Shown here one piece after another: positions 36,472 through 44,569 of a DNA stretch of 62,288 nucleotides. Made by a program: the position numbers and the translations under genes. The notes beneath the pieces were generated by a model. That model was not told the DNA's origin, did not search any database, and worked only from the letters and a program-made list of their open reading frames with translations. Source of the DNA: Oscillospiraceae bacterium (GTDB lineage: Bacteria > Bacillota > Clostridia > Oscillospirales > CAG-382); contig SVRI01000013.1 of assembly GCA_015064895.1 (NCBI GenBank), positions 1-62,288 of the forward strand, given 5' to 3'. Each line of letters starts with the position of its first letter. The first letter of the stretch is position 1.

Positions 36472-36500
36472 ATTATATATCAAAATCAAAAAAATGTCAA
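36472..36500 (-). promoter_or_regulatory. Sigma-A promoter of the riboswitch-oadB unit
   Basis: On the minus strand, TTGACA (36500-36495) and TATAAT (36477-36472), both consensus, are 17 bp apart. Transcription would start about 25 bases before the aptamer. Confidence 0.85.
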
Positions 36501-36551
36501 GAGTTTTATAAAAAATGTTGCCAAAAATAACAATATGTGTTATTATGAATT

Positions 36552-36753
36552 TAATCGTGAAACGATTAAACTCAGCGATATAAATTCCTGATGGAATTTG
36601 CGATATACCTTGCGGTGCGATATATTACTTCGTAATGCGATATGTCCCTTCGGGACGAGATAAGGAATTTATATCATATCGCAAACGAATGAAATGAGGT
36701 TATATCGCATTTGGTAACAAATATATCGCACGAGCGCGAGCGAGTATATCGCT
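36552..36753. repeat. Cluster of GCGATAT-flanked hairpins
   Basis: TAATCGT GAA ACGATTA opens the stretch. A large palindrome follows with outer arms GATATAAATTCC and GGAATTTATATC, holding small hairpins (ATTACTTCGTAAT, CCCTTCGGGACG), each bordered by GCGATAT. More ATATCGC copies run to 36753. This is a dispersed palindromic repeat of the type found between genes in gut Clostridia. It separates the oadB promoter from the HAD gene. Confidence 0.7.
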
Positions 36754-36822
36754 AAAAGCATGGCATCTAAATTGTGCACGAATTTTAAAATAAACTTAAT
36801 TTGTTTTTCAGGAGTGGTTTTT

Positions 36823-37389
36823 ATTAACGTATACGATTTCGACAATACCATCTATAAGGGTGAGAGCTTTTTTGGTTTTTACTTCTTTTGTGCAAAGCAT
36901 CATCCCAGACTGTACAAATATTCTTTTGTTGCAGTCAAATGTGTTTTGATGTACAAAATGTGCAGGATTACGGAAGAAGGACTTATGGATATCTGTAAGC
37001 AGTACGGTCAGCTGTTCATAAAAGAATGTCCCGATGCTGCCGAGCTTGCCGAAAAATACTGGCAAAAGAATTTTAAAAAAATCAAAAGCTTTTATCATGA
37101 AATGAAAAGACCCGACGATATTATTATATCCGCATCATTTAATTTCTTGCTTGAACCCTGTATGAGAAGGCTGGGTATCAAGAACGTTGTTTGCACAAAT
37201 GTAGACCTCGAAAAAGGTGAAATCACAAGTCTCTGCTTCAGAAAGAACAAAAAAATTCTTTTTGATGAGCTGTTCGGATGTAAAATCGATAACTTCTATA
37301 CCGATTCCCTTAATGATGTTCCACTTTTAAGATGTGCAGAAAACGGATACATTGTAAAGGGAAACAAGATAACCAAATGGAGTGAATAA
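36823..37389 (+). CDS. HAD-IB family phosphatase, probable ATT start
   Basis: The 188-residue HAD hydrolase has catalytic motif I VYDFDNTIYKGES (nucleophile and acid aspartates), motif II IIISASFNFLLEP, and a C-terminal FYTDSLNDVPLL for the metal-binding aspartates. It resembles phosphoserine-phosphatase-like enzymes; the substrate is unknown. Relatives begin at the residue equivalent to ATT 36823 (MNVYDFD...), and AGGAG stands eight bases before this ATT. The frame is open to an ATG at 36760, but that lies in repeat DNA with no binding site; a GTG at 36814 overlaps the Shine-Dalgarno. I therefore prefer the rare ATT start. Confidence 0.75.
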   Translation: MNVYDFDNTIYKGESFFGFYFFCAKHHPRLYKYSFVAVKCVLMYKMCRITEEGLMDICKQYGQLFIKECPDAAELAEKYWQKNFKKIKSFYHEMKRPDDIIISASFNFLLEPCMRRLGIKNVVCTNVDLEKGEITSLCFRKNKKILFDELFGCKIDNFYTDSLNDVPLLRCAENGYIVKGNKITKWSE

Positions 37390-37391
37390 TA

Positions 37392-38375
37392 ATGCTTTCC
37401 AATTTTCTTTATGCCTTTAACGGCGTAATGCCTATATTTTTAGTTGCTCTTGTCGGTTATATACTCAAACAGAAGAACTTTCTGTCAGATGACTTTGTAA
37501 AGGTTGCGGATAAACTTGTTTTCCGCGTAATGCTGCCTTGCCTTTTGTTTACCAAGGTTGCATATACCGATATGTCCGCCGTCAATAATAAAGATTTAAC
37601 GCTCATGGCTTTCTGTGTTATTGCTGCAGTTGTGCTTACAACACTTCTGTGTATAATTGTTCCTCTTTTTATTAAGGATAAAGCAAAGGTCGGTGCATTC
37701 ATACAGGGCGTATTCAGATCAAATGTTGCATTTCTCGGTGTGCCGTTTGCAATAAACCTTTTCGGAGAAGAGGGCGGAACGCTTGCATCAATGGTTCTTG
37801 CGGTGGTAGTGCCTGTATATAATGTGCTGGCGGTAACAGTTCTTTGTATTTTCAATCCCGATAAAGATAACGAAACAGTTACACTTTCAAAGAGAATAGG
37901 AAAGATAATTCTCGGCATTGTAAAGAATCCTCTTATCATTTCCATTGTTGTTGCATTGCCTTTCGGTATTTTCGGCATTGGCTCTTATCTTCCCGATTTT
38001 GTCGAGGGTACGGTTGAGTATTTTGCAAAAGCTTCAACAACACTTGCACTTGTGACAATAGGTGCATCCTTCAAAATAAGCGAGCTTAAGGGAAGAATAG
38101 GACTTGCCGCTGCCGCAACGGTAATAAAGACGGTTGTGCTTCCTGCATCCTTTATGCTGTTTACATATTATGCATTCGGTTTTACCGGTGTTCATCTCGG
38201 TATAATAATGATTGTTTTCGGTACACCTACGGCAATAAGCAGTTATATTATGGCAAAGAATATGAACGCAGATGCTTCCCTTGCAAACCAGATTGTTCTG
38301 CTGTCTACACTTTGCAGTATGTTTACGGTGTTTGCTTTCAGCTTTATACTCAAAACAGTTGGACTTATTGGTTGA
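37392..38375 (+). CDS. AEC family transporter
   Basis: The 327-residue membrane protein has about ten segments in two halves, of the auxin efflux carrier (AEC) family that includes malate and other organic-acid permeases. The conserved FLGVPFAINLFGEEG and VFGTPTAISSYIMAKNM regions are present. Two bases separate it from the stop of the HAD gene, so they are cotranscribed. The substrate is not predictable. Confidence 0.88.
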   Translation: MLSNFLYAFNGVMPIFLVALVGYILKQKNFLSDDFVKVADKLVFRVMLPCLLFTKVAYTDMSAVNNKDLTLMAFCVIAAVVLTTLLCIIVPLFIKDKAKVGAFIQGVFRSNVAFLGVPFAINLFGEEGGTLASMVLAVVVPVYNVLAVTVLCIFNPDKDNETVTLSKRIGKIILGIVKNPLIISIVVALPFGIFGIGSYLPDFVEGTVEYFAKASTTLALVTIGASFKISELKGRIGLAAAATVIKTVVLPASFMLFTYYAFGFTGVHLGIIMIVFGTPTAISSYIMAKNMNADASLANQIVLLSTLCSMFTVFAFSFILKTVGLIG

Positions 38376-38425
38376 AATTAACAAAAAGTTTATAATTTTT
38401 TGGTACTATTTGTTGGTATAAATAC

Positions 38426-38454
38426 TTGACAAAACCCGGCGGATGGTGTATACT
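38426..38454 (+). promoter_or_regulatory. Sigma-A promoter of rpmH
   Basis: TTGACA (38426-38431) and TATACT (38449-38454) are 17 bp apart and open the rpmH-rnpA-yidD-yidC-jag transcript. Confidence 0.85.
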
Positions 38455-38529
38455 ATTCAAGTAATTTGTAAAGGTATGCAATGAAATGTTTATATATGTT
38501 TCGATGCGATGAAAGAGAGGTGCAACGTA

Positions 38530-38664
38530 ATGGTAAGAACATATCAGCCTAAGAAGCGTACAAGAAAGATTGAGCACGGCTTCAGAAAGCGTATGAAAAC
38601 TGCTAACGGCAGAAAGGTATTAAAGAGAAGACGCGCTAAGGGAAGAGCAAGACTCACATACTAA
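38530..38664 (+). CDS. rpmH: Ribosomal protein bL34
   Basis: The 44-residue basic protein begins [13 protein letters not shown] and contains [20 protein letters not shown], an unmistakable L34 of the large ribosomal subunit. AGAGAGGTG lies a few bases before the ATG. It is in its usual place ahead of rnpA. No dnaA gene or DnaA boxes are seen upstream, where many Bacillota have the origin region; an AEC transporter gene is there instead. Confidence 0.96.
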   Translation: MVRTYQPKKRTRKIEHGFRKRMKTANGRKVLKRRRAKGRARLTY

Positions 38665-38680
38665 TTGCAGTCAAAAACAT

Positions 38681-38722
38681 AAAGGGTGGAGTCCACTAAG
38701 CACTGCGGACTTCACCTTTTTT
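38681..38722 (+). terminator. Partial terminator between rpmH and rnpA
   Basis: AAGGGTGGAGTCC and GGACTTCACCTT pair with a bulge, followed by six T residues. Such attenuation would let L34 be made in excess over RNase P protein. Confidence 0.6.
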
Positions 38723-38748
38723 ACGTTTGACGGAAAAGTAGAGAGAAA

Positions 38749-39114
38749 ATGAACAGAAAATTGTATCCGCTTTGCGAGAATCATATGTTTTTAAAGGCGT
38801 ATAGAAAAGGTAAAAGCGGAGTAAATAAATATATTGCGGTGTATGTTTTAAAAAACTACCGCACAAATAAAGACGGAAGTCCCGTTCACACAAAGCTCGG
38901 ACTTGCCGTAAACGCAAAGCTTGGTAAGGCTTGTAAAAGAAGTAGGGTAAAACGTATTATCAGAGAAGCTTACAGAATGAATCTTAGTAATATTGCCGAC
39001 GGATATATTATTGTTATCGCGGCAAGGGCGGCAATCTTTTCTAAGAATGTCAAGAGTACGGACGTTGAAAAACAGCTTGGAGTGACTCTTTCAAAGCTCG
39101 GGGTGCTTAAATAA
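38749..39114 (+). CDS. rnpA: Ribonuclease P protein component
   Basis: The 121-residue basic protein assists RNase P RNA in tRNA 5' maturation. It has the YRKGKSGVNKYIAVYVL strand and the conserved helix KACKRSRVKRIIREAYR. The central RNR of the signature reads RSR here, an Asn-to-Ser change. The ATG has only a weak GAGAG site. Its stop overlaps the start of yidD (TAATG). Confidence 0.94.
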   Translation: MNRKLYPLCENHMFLKAYRKGKSGVNKYIAVYVLKNYRTNKDGSPVHTKLGLAVNAKLGKACKRSRVKRIIREAYRMNLSNIADGYIIVIAARAAIFSKNVKSTDVEKQLGVTLSKLGVLK

Positions 39115-39374
39115 TGAAGCACATCTGTATATTTCTGATAAAGCTTTACAGAAAGTATCTTTCACCCCTTAAAAGAAAGCCGACCTGCAGATTTTATCCC
39201 ACATGCTCAAGCTATGCAATTGAAGCTTATGAAAAACACGGTTTTTTCGGCGGCACATACCTGACAGTAGGCAGGGTGTGCAGATGCAATCCGCTTTTTA
39301 AAGGCGGGATTGATTATGTACCCGAAAAAATAACATTCGGAAAAAGAAAAAATAATGACAACAATGACAAATAA
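39114..39374 (+). CDS. yidD: Membrane protein insertion efficiency factor YidD
   Basis: The 86-residue protein carries the invariant LYRKYLSPLKRKPTCRFYPT segment and the CxxYxxEA continuation, plus a VCRCNPLFKGGIDYVP end. It is an amphipathic membrane-associated helper thought to assist YidC-mediated insertion. It overlaps rnpA by one base and precedes yidC by 15 bases. Confidence 0.95.
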   Translation: MKHICIFLIKLYRKYLSPLKRKPTCRFYPTCSSYAIEAYEKHGFFGGTYLTVGRVCRCNPLFKGGIDYVPEKITFGKRKNNDNNDK

Positions 39375-39389
39375 ACGGAGGTAAGAACG

Positions 39390-40463
39390 TTGGATTTCCT
39401 TTCTAATATTTTCGCATATCCCTTCAGATGGATATTCAATCTTGTGGGACAGGACTATTTAATTACACTATTCCTGTTTGCTTTAATCATGAAGCTTATA
39501 CTTTTCCCGTTTGGTATTAAGCAGCAGAAGAATTCTCTTAAACAGGCAAAGCTTCGTCCCAGAGAAATGGCTATACGTAATAAGTATAAGGGACGTAACG
39601 ATAAAGCTACACAGCAGAAGCTCAATGAAGAAATCATGAAGCTTTATCAGGAGGAAAACTTCAACCCCATGTCGGGTTGTTTCCCTATGCTTTTACAGCT
39701 TCCCATACTTTTTGCACTCTACGGTGTTATTACTAAGCCTTTGACATATGTATTGCAGATGGATAAGGGCGTTGTTTCAAATATTATGAAGGCTTTGAAG
39801 TCAACATCCGAAATCGGTGCAATTAATCAGATTAATGCAGGCAAAGTTGTTGAAGGTCTTTCTAAGACAGATGTCAGCAGAATCAAGGAGCTCAGCGATT
39901 CTTTCAGCTACGGCGGTTTTGACCTTTCCATTATGCCCCAGAATGACCTGTGGAGCATTTATATTCTTATTCCTATTCTTACTTTTGCTTTCTCTTTTGC
40001 AAGCACAAAGCTTATCCGTAAGTTCACATTCCAGCCTCAGACAAATCAGGATTCATCCACAAAGGCAAGCATGAATATCATGGACTTTATGATGCCGCTT
40101 CTTTCGGTATATATTTCCGTTATCATGCCTTCTGCCATCGGTATTTACTGGATGTTCCAGAATATTCTTTCGGTAGTTCAGCAGTTTGTTCTTTATAAGA
40201 TGTATCCCATTCCTGCGGTTACAGAGGAAGAAATCAAGGAAGCTGAGCTTCAGCTCAAGGGCAAGAATAAGGAAAGCAAGAAAAAGAATGTTGTTCTTTC
40301 CGATGACTATTATGACGATTACGACAAGACCGAAAAGACAGATAAGTCCGGAAATAACTCCAAAAACGAAGGCGTTATGTCAAAGAGAAAGAAGGGTATA
40401 AGCCCCAAGGTTCTCGAAATGTACAAAAACGGCACCAGACTTCGTGCAAAGAAGAAAATTTGA
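39390..40463 (+). CDS. yidC: Membrane protein insertase YidC/OxaA
   Basis: The 357-residue integral membrane insertase has the conserved hairpin region (MKLILFPFGIKQQKNSLKQA, SGCFPMLLQLPILFALYGVI), later membrane segments (MPSAIGIYWMFQNILS) and a long Lys-rich cytoplasmic tail that may contact ribosomes. It lacks the lipoprotein signal common in Gram-positive YidC and begins directly with the first membrane segment. The start is TTG, with CGGAGG eight bases before it; no ATG is available. It follows rnpA and yidD as usual. Confidence 0.94.
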   Translation: MDFLSNIFAYPFRWIFNLVGQDYLITLFLFALIMKLILFPFGIKQQKNSLKQAKLRPREMAIRNKYKGRNDKATQQKLNEEIMKLYQEENFNPMSGCFPMLLQLPILFALYGVITKPLTYVLQMDKGVVSNIMKALKSTSEIGAINQINAGKVVEGLSKTDVSRIKELSDSFSYGGFDLSIMPQNDLWSIYILIPILTFAFSFASTKLIRKFTFQPQTNQDSSTKASMNIMDFMMPLLSVYISVIMPSAIGIYWMFQNILSVVQQFVLYKMYPIPAVTEEEIKEAELQLKGKNKESKKKNVVLSDDYYDDYDKTEKTDKSGNNSKNEGVMSKRKKGISPKVLEMYKNGTRLRAKKKI

Positions 40464-40546
40464 GGAAATACCGCCTGCGGATAAAACCTCGGGCGGTTTC
40501 CGATTATTTATAAAAATGAGTTTCGAATTAATGAAAGGAGAACGAA

Positions 40547-41227
40547 ATGGAAGTAATTGTAAGCGCAAAGACGGTTGAAGATGCCGTTGCACTCGGCGCA
40601 AAACAACTTGGAAAACTTGTCAGTGAAGTTGAGTATGAAGTAATTGAAGAAGCAAAAAAAGGCTTCCTCGGCATGTTTTCAACAGAAGCTACCGTAAAGG
40701 TTATTTCTAAGTACACCATTCAGGATAAGATTATTGAATTTCTTAATACTCTTATCAAGGATATGGGCGTAGAAGCAGAAGCAAAGGTAGTAAAGATTGA
40801 AGAAAATCTCAGTGAAAACGGTACTCTTGAAAAGGATATCCATGTTGATATTGATGGTAAGGGTCTCGGCATGATAATCGGTCGTCACGGTGATGTTCTT
40901 GATTCTATTCAGTATCTCTGCAATATTATTGCAGGCAGATTCCCCAAGAGTGAGGATAAGCATGAATACATCAGAATTGTTGTTGATGTAGAAAACTACC
41001 GTAAGAAGAGAACAGAAACACTCAAGGCTCTTGCAAGAAGAATGGCAGACAGAGTTTTGAATTCGGGCAGAAACTATACACTTGAACCCATGAGCGGATA
41101 TGAAAGAAGAATTATTCATTCAGAAGTTCAGAATATCAATGGTGTGCATACATACTCCATCGGCACAGAGGGTGACAGAAGAGTAGTCATTGCATACGGC
41201 GACGAAGTGGATAGCACAGAAGAATAA
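40547..41227 (+). CDS. jag: Jag/KhpB RNA-binding protein
   Basis: The 226-residue protein has an N-terminal Jag_N domain (MEVIVSAKTVEDAVALGAKQ, KKGFLGMFS), a KH domain around IDGKGLGMIIGRHGDVLDSI, and a C-terminal R3H domain (PMSGYERRIIHSEV, with R-x3-H). It is an RNA chaperone partner of KhpA that affects cell elongation and division. AAAGGAGA stands before the ATG. Its position after yidC is conserved. Confidence 0.95.
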   Translation: MEVIVSAKTVEDAVALGAKQLGKLVSEVEYEVIEEAKKGFLGMFSTEATVKVISKYTIQDKIIEFLNTLIKDMGVEAEAKVVKIEENLSENGTLEKDIHVDIDGKGLGMIIGRHGDVLDSIQYLCNIIAGRFPKSEDKHEYIRIVVDVENYRKKRTETLKALARRMADRVLNSGRNYTLEPMSGYERRIIHSEVQNINGVHTYSIGTEGDRRVVIAYGDEVDSTEE

Positions 41228-41290
41228 TAACAGAAAGGTCTGTGCTTTTGCATGGACCTTTTGCGTAATTCTTTTGTAAGGAGATTATAC

Positions 41291-42031
41291 ATGTATATTT
41301 TATCGGTAGATACTACCGCAAAAACGGCTGCCGCCGCTGTCAGCCTTGTAAAAGACGGTGTAGTGTTTCCGCTGTGTGATTCGAGACTTAACAGTACTCT
41401 TACACATAGTGAAAGTATACTTCCCATGATTGATTTTTGTCTTAAAAATGCAAATGTCAATCTTTCAGAGGTTGACGTACTTGCTATAAGTGCAGGTCCC
41501 GGTTCTTTCACGGGTGTCAGAATAGGCATATCAACCATAAAAGGTCTTGCCTTCGGTAATGACAATGTAAAGTGTGTTCCCGTTTCGTCTCTTGAAGCAC
41601 TCTGTGAAAATGTCAGCGACGAACAGAGAGCGACTCTGATATGTGCCTGTATGGATGCAAGACGTAATCAGTTTTATAATGCACTCTTTTCCGCTAACGG
41701 AAAGGGAAGCATTAAGAGACTTTGTGAGGACAGAGCAATAAGTGCCGAGGATTTGTATAAAGAGCTTTCGGATAAGTATTCTACAAGAAGAATTGTTCTT
41801 GTTGGCGACGGTGCTTTACTTGCATATAAGCTGTTTTCAGAGTATAGCTGCTTTGAAAATATGAAAATTGTAACTGCAAGAAGCGACAGGCTTCTTCAGG
41901 ATGCCGTGAGTGTTGCAAGAACTTCTTACAGACATCTTGATGATGCGGTTCCTGCTTTTAATTTAAATCCCGTTTATCTCAGGCTGTCACAGGCAGAGCG
42001 TGAACGAAATGAAAGGATGGCAAATCAATGA
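41291..42031 (+). CDS. tsaB: tRNA threonylcarbamoyladenosine biosynthesis protein TsaB
   Basis: The 246-residue protein, an inactive ASKHA-fold paralogue of TsaD, has MYILSVDTTAKTAAAAV at the start and the hallmark ISAGPGSFTGVRIGISTIKG. With TsaC, TsaD and TsaE it makes t6A37 in ANN-decoding tRNAs; none of these lies next to it here. The ATG at 41291 follows AAGGAG. Its end overlaps hpt by four bases. Confidence 0.94.
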   Translation: MYILSVDTTAKTAAAAVSLVKDGVVFPLCDSRLNSTLTHSESILPMIDFCLKNANVNLSEVDVLAISAGPGSFTGVRIGISTIKGLAFGNDNVKCVPVSSLEALCENVSDEQRATLICACMDARRNQFYNALFSANGKGSIKRLCEDRAISAEDLYKELSDKYSTRRIVLVGDGALLAYKLFSEYSCFENMKIVTARSDRLLQDAVSVARTSYRHLDDAVPAFNLNPVYLRLSQAERERNERMANQ

Positions 42032-42585
42032 CATACGAAAATGATATTGCAAAGGTTCTTGTTTCCGAAGAGGAAATTGCGGGTGCAGTAAAAAGAATAG
42101 CAAAGCAAATGGAAGAGGATTTTAAGTGTTCTGACAAAAAGGTGCTTTTCCTCTGTACTCTCAAGGGTGCGGTGGTGTTCCTTGCAGACCTTATGAAGAA
42201 CTTCAATCTTCCCGCAGAGATTGATTTTATAAAAGTTTCTTCCTATGCATCGGGTACCGAATCCTCGGGTATTATTTCACTGAAATCGGGTCCCGATCTT
42301 AATGATTTGTCCGAATATAATGTTGTTGTAATCGAAGATATACTTGATACGGGCAACACTCTTTCTTGGCTTCTTAACCATGTAAAGAATACAATGAACG
42401 CACATTCCGTCAAGTTGTGTGCACTTTTCAATAAACCCGACAGACGTCAGAAGGAAGTAAAGATTGATTATCAGGGCTTTATTATCCCCGATGAGTTTAT
42501 TGTGGGCTACGGTCTTGATTATGATGAAATGTACAGAAACCTTCCTTATGTCGGTGTTCTCAAACCCGAAGTTTATAATAAATAA
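42028..42585 (+). CDS. hpt: Hypoxanthine phosphoribosyltransferase
   Basis: The 185-residue purine salvage enzyme has the PRPP-binding loop VVVIEDILDTGNTL and an upstream LCTLKGAVVFLADL. It converts hypoxanthine or guanine with PRPP to IMP or GMP. It starts four bases inside tsaB (ATGA), which couples the two. Confidence 0.94.
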   Translation: MTYENDIAKVLVSEEEIAGAVKRIAKQMEEDFKCSDKKVLFLCTLKGAVVFLADLMKNFNLPAEIDFIKVSSYASGTESSGIISLKSGPDLNDLSEYNVVVIEDILDTGNTLSWLLNHVKNTMNAHSVKLCALFNKPDRRQKEVKIDYQGFIIPDEFIVGYGLDYDEMYRNLPYVGVLKPEVYNK

Positions 42586-42608
42586 AATATATAAAAGGAG
42601 TAACAATC

Positions 42609-43070
42609 ATGAAAAAGTTTTTCCAGGAATTCAGAGATTTTATCAACAAGGGTAATGTTGTTGATATGGCAGTCGGTGTTGTTATCGCTACAGCATTCGG
42701 TGCAATTACAAAGTCACTTGTAGCAGACATTATTATGCCCCTTATCGGTATGGTTACCGGCGGTGGTGCACTTACCGATATGAAGAAGGTGCTTAAAGAA
42801 GCGGTTATCGGCACAGGTACACCCGAGGCTCCCGAATTTGCAGAGGTTGCCATTATGTACGGTAACTTTATTCAGACAATCATTGACTTTATAATTATTG
42901 CACTTGCAGTATTTGTATTTGTTAAGGTTGTTGAAAAAGCAAAGAACATCCGTCTTAAGAAGGAAGAAGAAGCTGCAGCAGAAGCACCTGCACCCGCACC
43001 TTCTAATGAAGAAGTTCTTCTCACAGAAATCAGAGACCTTCTCAAGGAAAACAGCAATATCAAGCAGTAA
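42609..43070 (+). CDS. mscL: Large-conductance mechanosensitive channel
   Basis: The 153-residue protein shows the MscL pattern MKKFFQEFRDFINKGNVVDM then AVGVVIATAFGAITKSL, a second membrane segment around FIIIALAVFVFVKVV, and a Glu/Ala/Pro-rich cytoplasmic tail. It opens under membrane tension to release solutes in osmotic downshock. AAAGGAG lies before the ATG. A terminator follows, shared with the repeat element. Confidence 0.95.
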   Translation: MKKFFQEFRDFINKGNVVDMAVGVVIATAFGAITKSLVADIIMPLIGMVTGGGALTDMKKVLKEAVIGTGTPEAPEFAEVAIMYGNFIQTIIDFIIIALAVFVFVKVVEKAKNIRLKKEEEAAAEAPAPAPSNEEVLLTEIRDLLKENSNIKQ

Positions 43071-43114
43071 GTACATAAGAGAGTCTAAAGGAATCTTACA
43101 TAGTGATAAAAATA

Positions 43115-43690
43115 AAGTCAGTAAGTTTTTTGCTTGCTGACTTTTTTGTGTTTATTCTTGTGTTCATTCTGTACTTTTGCCCCGATGCAAAAGTACCAAA
43201 AAATCTCCACTCAAAAAGAGGGGATGGCTCATTCGGGAAAAGCAAAGTACAAAAAGGCAAATTTTGACTCGGACAAATGAAACCAAATACTTCTACGAAG
43301 CCGTCAAAATTTGGATTCTACTAATTTCAAAGATACTGCCGCCCTCATTCCGCTAACTTCCCCTCTTTCGCCGTGGAGGCTTAACACCCCTCATTTGTTT
43401 TGGTGCAAATTTGAAGTTAATTCGGTTGGTTGGATTAAATTTGGTTAAACAGAGTATACCAAGTTATGTCTTTGGCATTTTCGCGAGAATGAAGGTTTTA
43501 ATTTTTATAAATACTTACCCGCGTTGTGAGAGGTAAGCCGCCGCGGCAAAGGAGAGAGGTCACGCAGACTCGCTGACATGATGGTTTTTGATGCGATTGG
43601 TGTCGAGTCATCTCTCCTTTTGAGCGGAGAATTTTTGGTTCTTTTGTTTCGGGACAAAAGAACGACAAAAGGCGTACTGCAGTACGCCAC
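43115..43690. repeat. Foldback noncoding element, full copy B (inverted)
   Basis: About 576 bp, in reverse orientation to the copy at 30120-30725. It begins with the CAGTAAG/CTTGCTG hairpin and a GTACTTTTGCCCCGATGCAAAAGTAC palindrome, passes CTCAAAAAGAGGGGATGGCTC and the matching CCCCTCTTTCGCCG arm, then the GGTAAGCCGCCGCGGCAAAGG segment and GAGTCATCTCTCC, and ends at GGCGTACTGCAGTACGCC. It has no gene. It sits between the mscL and yitT ends. Confidence 0.75.
43116..43150 (+). terminator. Intrinsic terminator after mscL
   Basis: AGTCAGTAAG and CTTGCTGACT form a stem with one mismatch, followed by TTTTTTG. It is the end hairpin of the foldback element used as a terminator. Confidence 0.65.
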
Positions 43691-43705
43691 GTCAAAGGCT
43701 CTGTG

Positions 43706-44560
43706 CTATCTGTACACATGGAATCCGTTACCCACAATCTGGGAGGACTCGGAGAAAATGATGAATGCGTGAGGGTCGATTTCAAGGATTTTCCTTTGGA
43801 ATGCAGGAAGCTCATTATCCTTAAGGGCACATACAAGCATCTTGTTGTTTTCGTGGGTATAAGCACCGATGGTATCAATGATGGTACAGCCTCTGGGGGA
43901 TGTGGTAACAAGCTTTTTTGCTATTTCCTCACCCTTTTCGCTGACAATAAAGGCAAGCTTTGATACGTTGAGCTTTCTTATTACAGCATCTATCGCATAG
44001 GTCGAAACGGCAAGTGTTACAACACCGAAAAGCGTAAGCTCAAGATTTCTGAAGAATACATACGAAAGTGCAATAACAACACCGTCAACAAGCATAATAA
44101 GAGAACCTATGGGGAAATGAGGCAGAAAATGCTGAAGGATTCTTCCGAGAATGTCTGTGCCGCCTGATGAACCGCCTGCTGCAAGTGCAAAACCTATTCC
44201 CACACCGTAAAACACACCGCCGAAGACCGACGCAAGTATAATGTTTGTGGTTATGGGCGGAAGATAAGAAAAGAGCTGAACAAGCACCGAAAGAAGACCG
44301 ACACCCGTGATTGTTGCAATTACAAATCTTTTTCCGAGAACCTTTAGTCCCACAAGCAATAAGACTGCATTGATTACCGCCGTCGAAAGACCCGGCTCTA
44401 TCTTCAACACGTGGAAAAGAATTGTCGAAATACCCGACACACCGCCGCCTACGATTTTATTGGGCAGTGTAAACTGGGAAATTGCAAGGGCAGTAAGCGT
44501 TATGCCGAACACAAACATTATTATGCTTTTTACATTATCCTTTGTCAGAACCTTCTTCAT
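43706..44560 (-). CDS. yitT: YitT family membrane protein
   Basis: The 284-residue protein has about five membrane segments (YitT/DUF161, with the GGVSGISTILFHVLKIEPG and GSSGGTDILGRILQHFLP motifs) and a cytoplasmic C-terminal DUF2179 domain (RGCTIIDTIGAYTHENNKML). The biochemical role is uncertain. AGAGG precedes the ATG. It lies nine bases downstream of sfsA in the same orientation. Confidence 0.9.
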   Translation of the reverse strand: MKKVLTKDNVKSIIMFVFGITLTALAISQFTLPNKIVGGGVSGISTILFHVLKIEPGLSTAVINAVLLLVGLKVLGKRFVIATITGVGLLSVLVQLFSYLPPITTNIILASVFGGVFYGVGIGFALAAGGSSGGTDILGRILQHFLPHFPIGSLIMLVDGVVIALSYVFFRNLELTLFGVVTLAVSTYAIDAVIRKLNVSKLAFIVSEKGEEIAKKLVTTSPRGCTIIDTIGAYTHENNKMLVCALKDNELPAFQRKILEIDPHAFIIFSESSQIVGNGFHVYR

Positions 44561-44569
44561 TTTAAACCT

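Noticed and set aside
36552..36753. CRISPR-like array
   Set aside because: The GCGATAT units are short, unevenly spaced and palindromic, with no unique spacers of constant length and no cas genes nearby.
38376..38529. Replication origin upstream of rpmH
   Set aside because: No DnaA boxes, AT-rich unwinding repeats or dnaA gene are visible; only a promoter and a short leader are.
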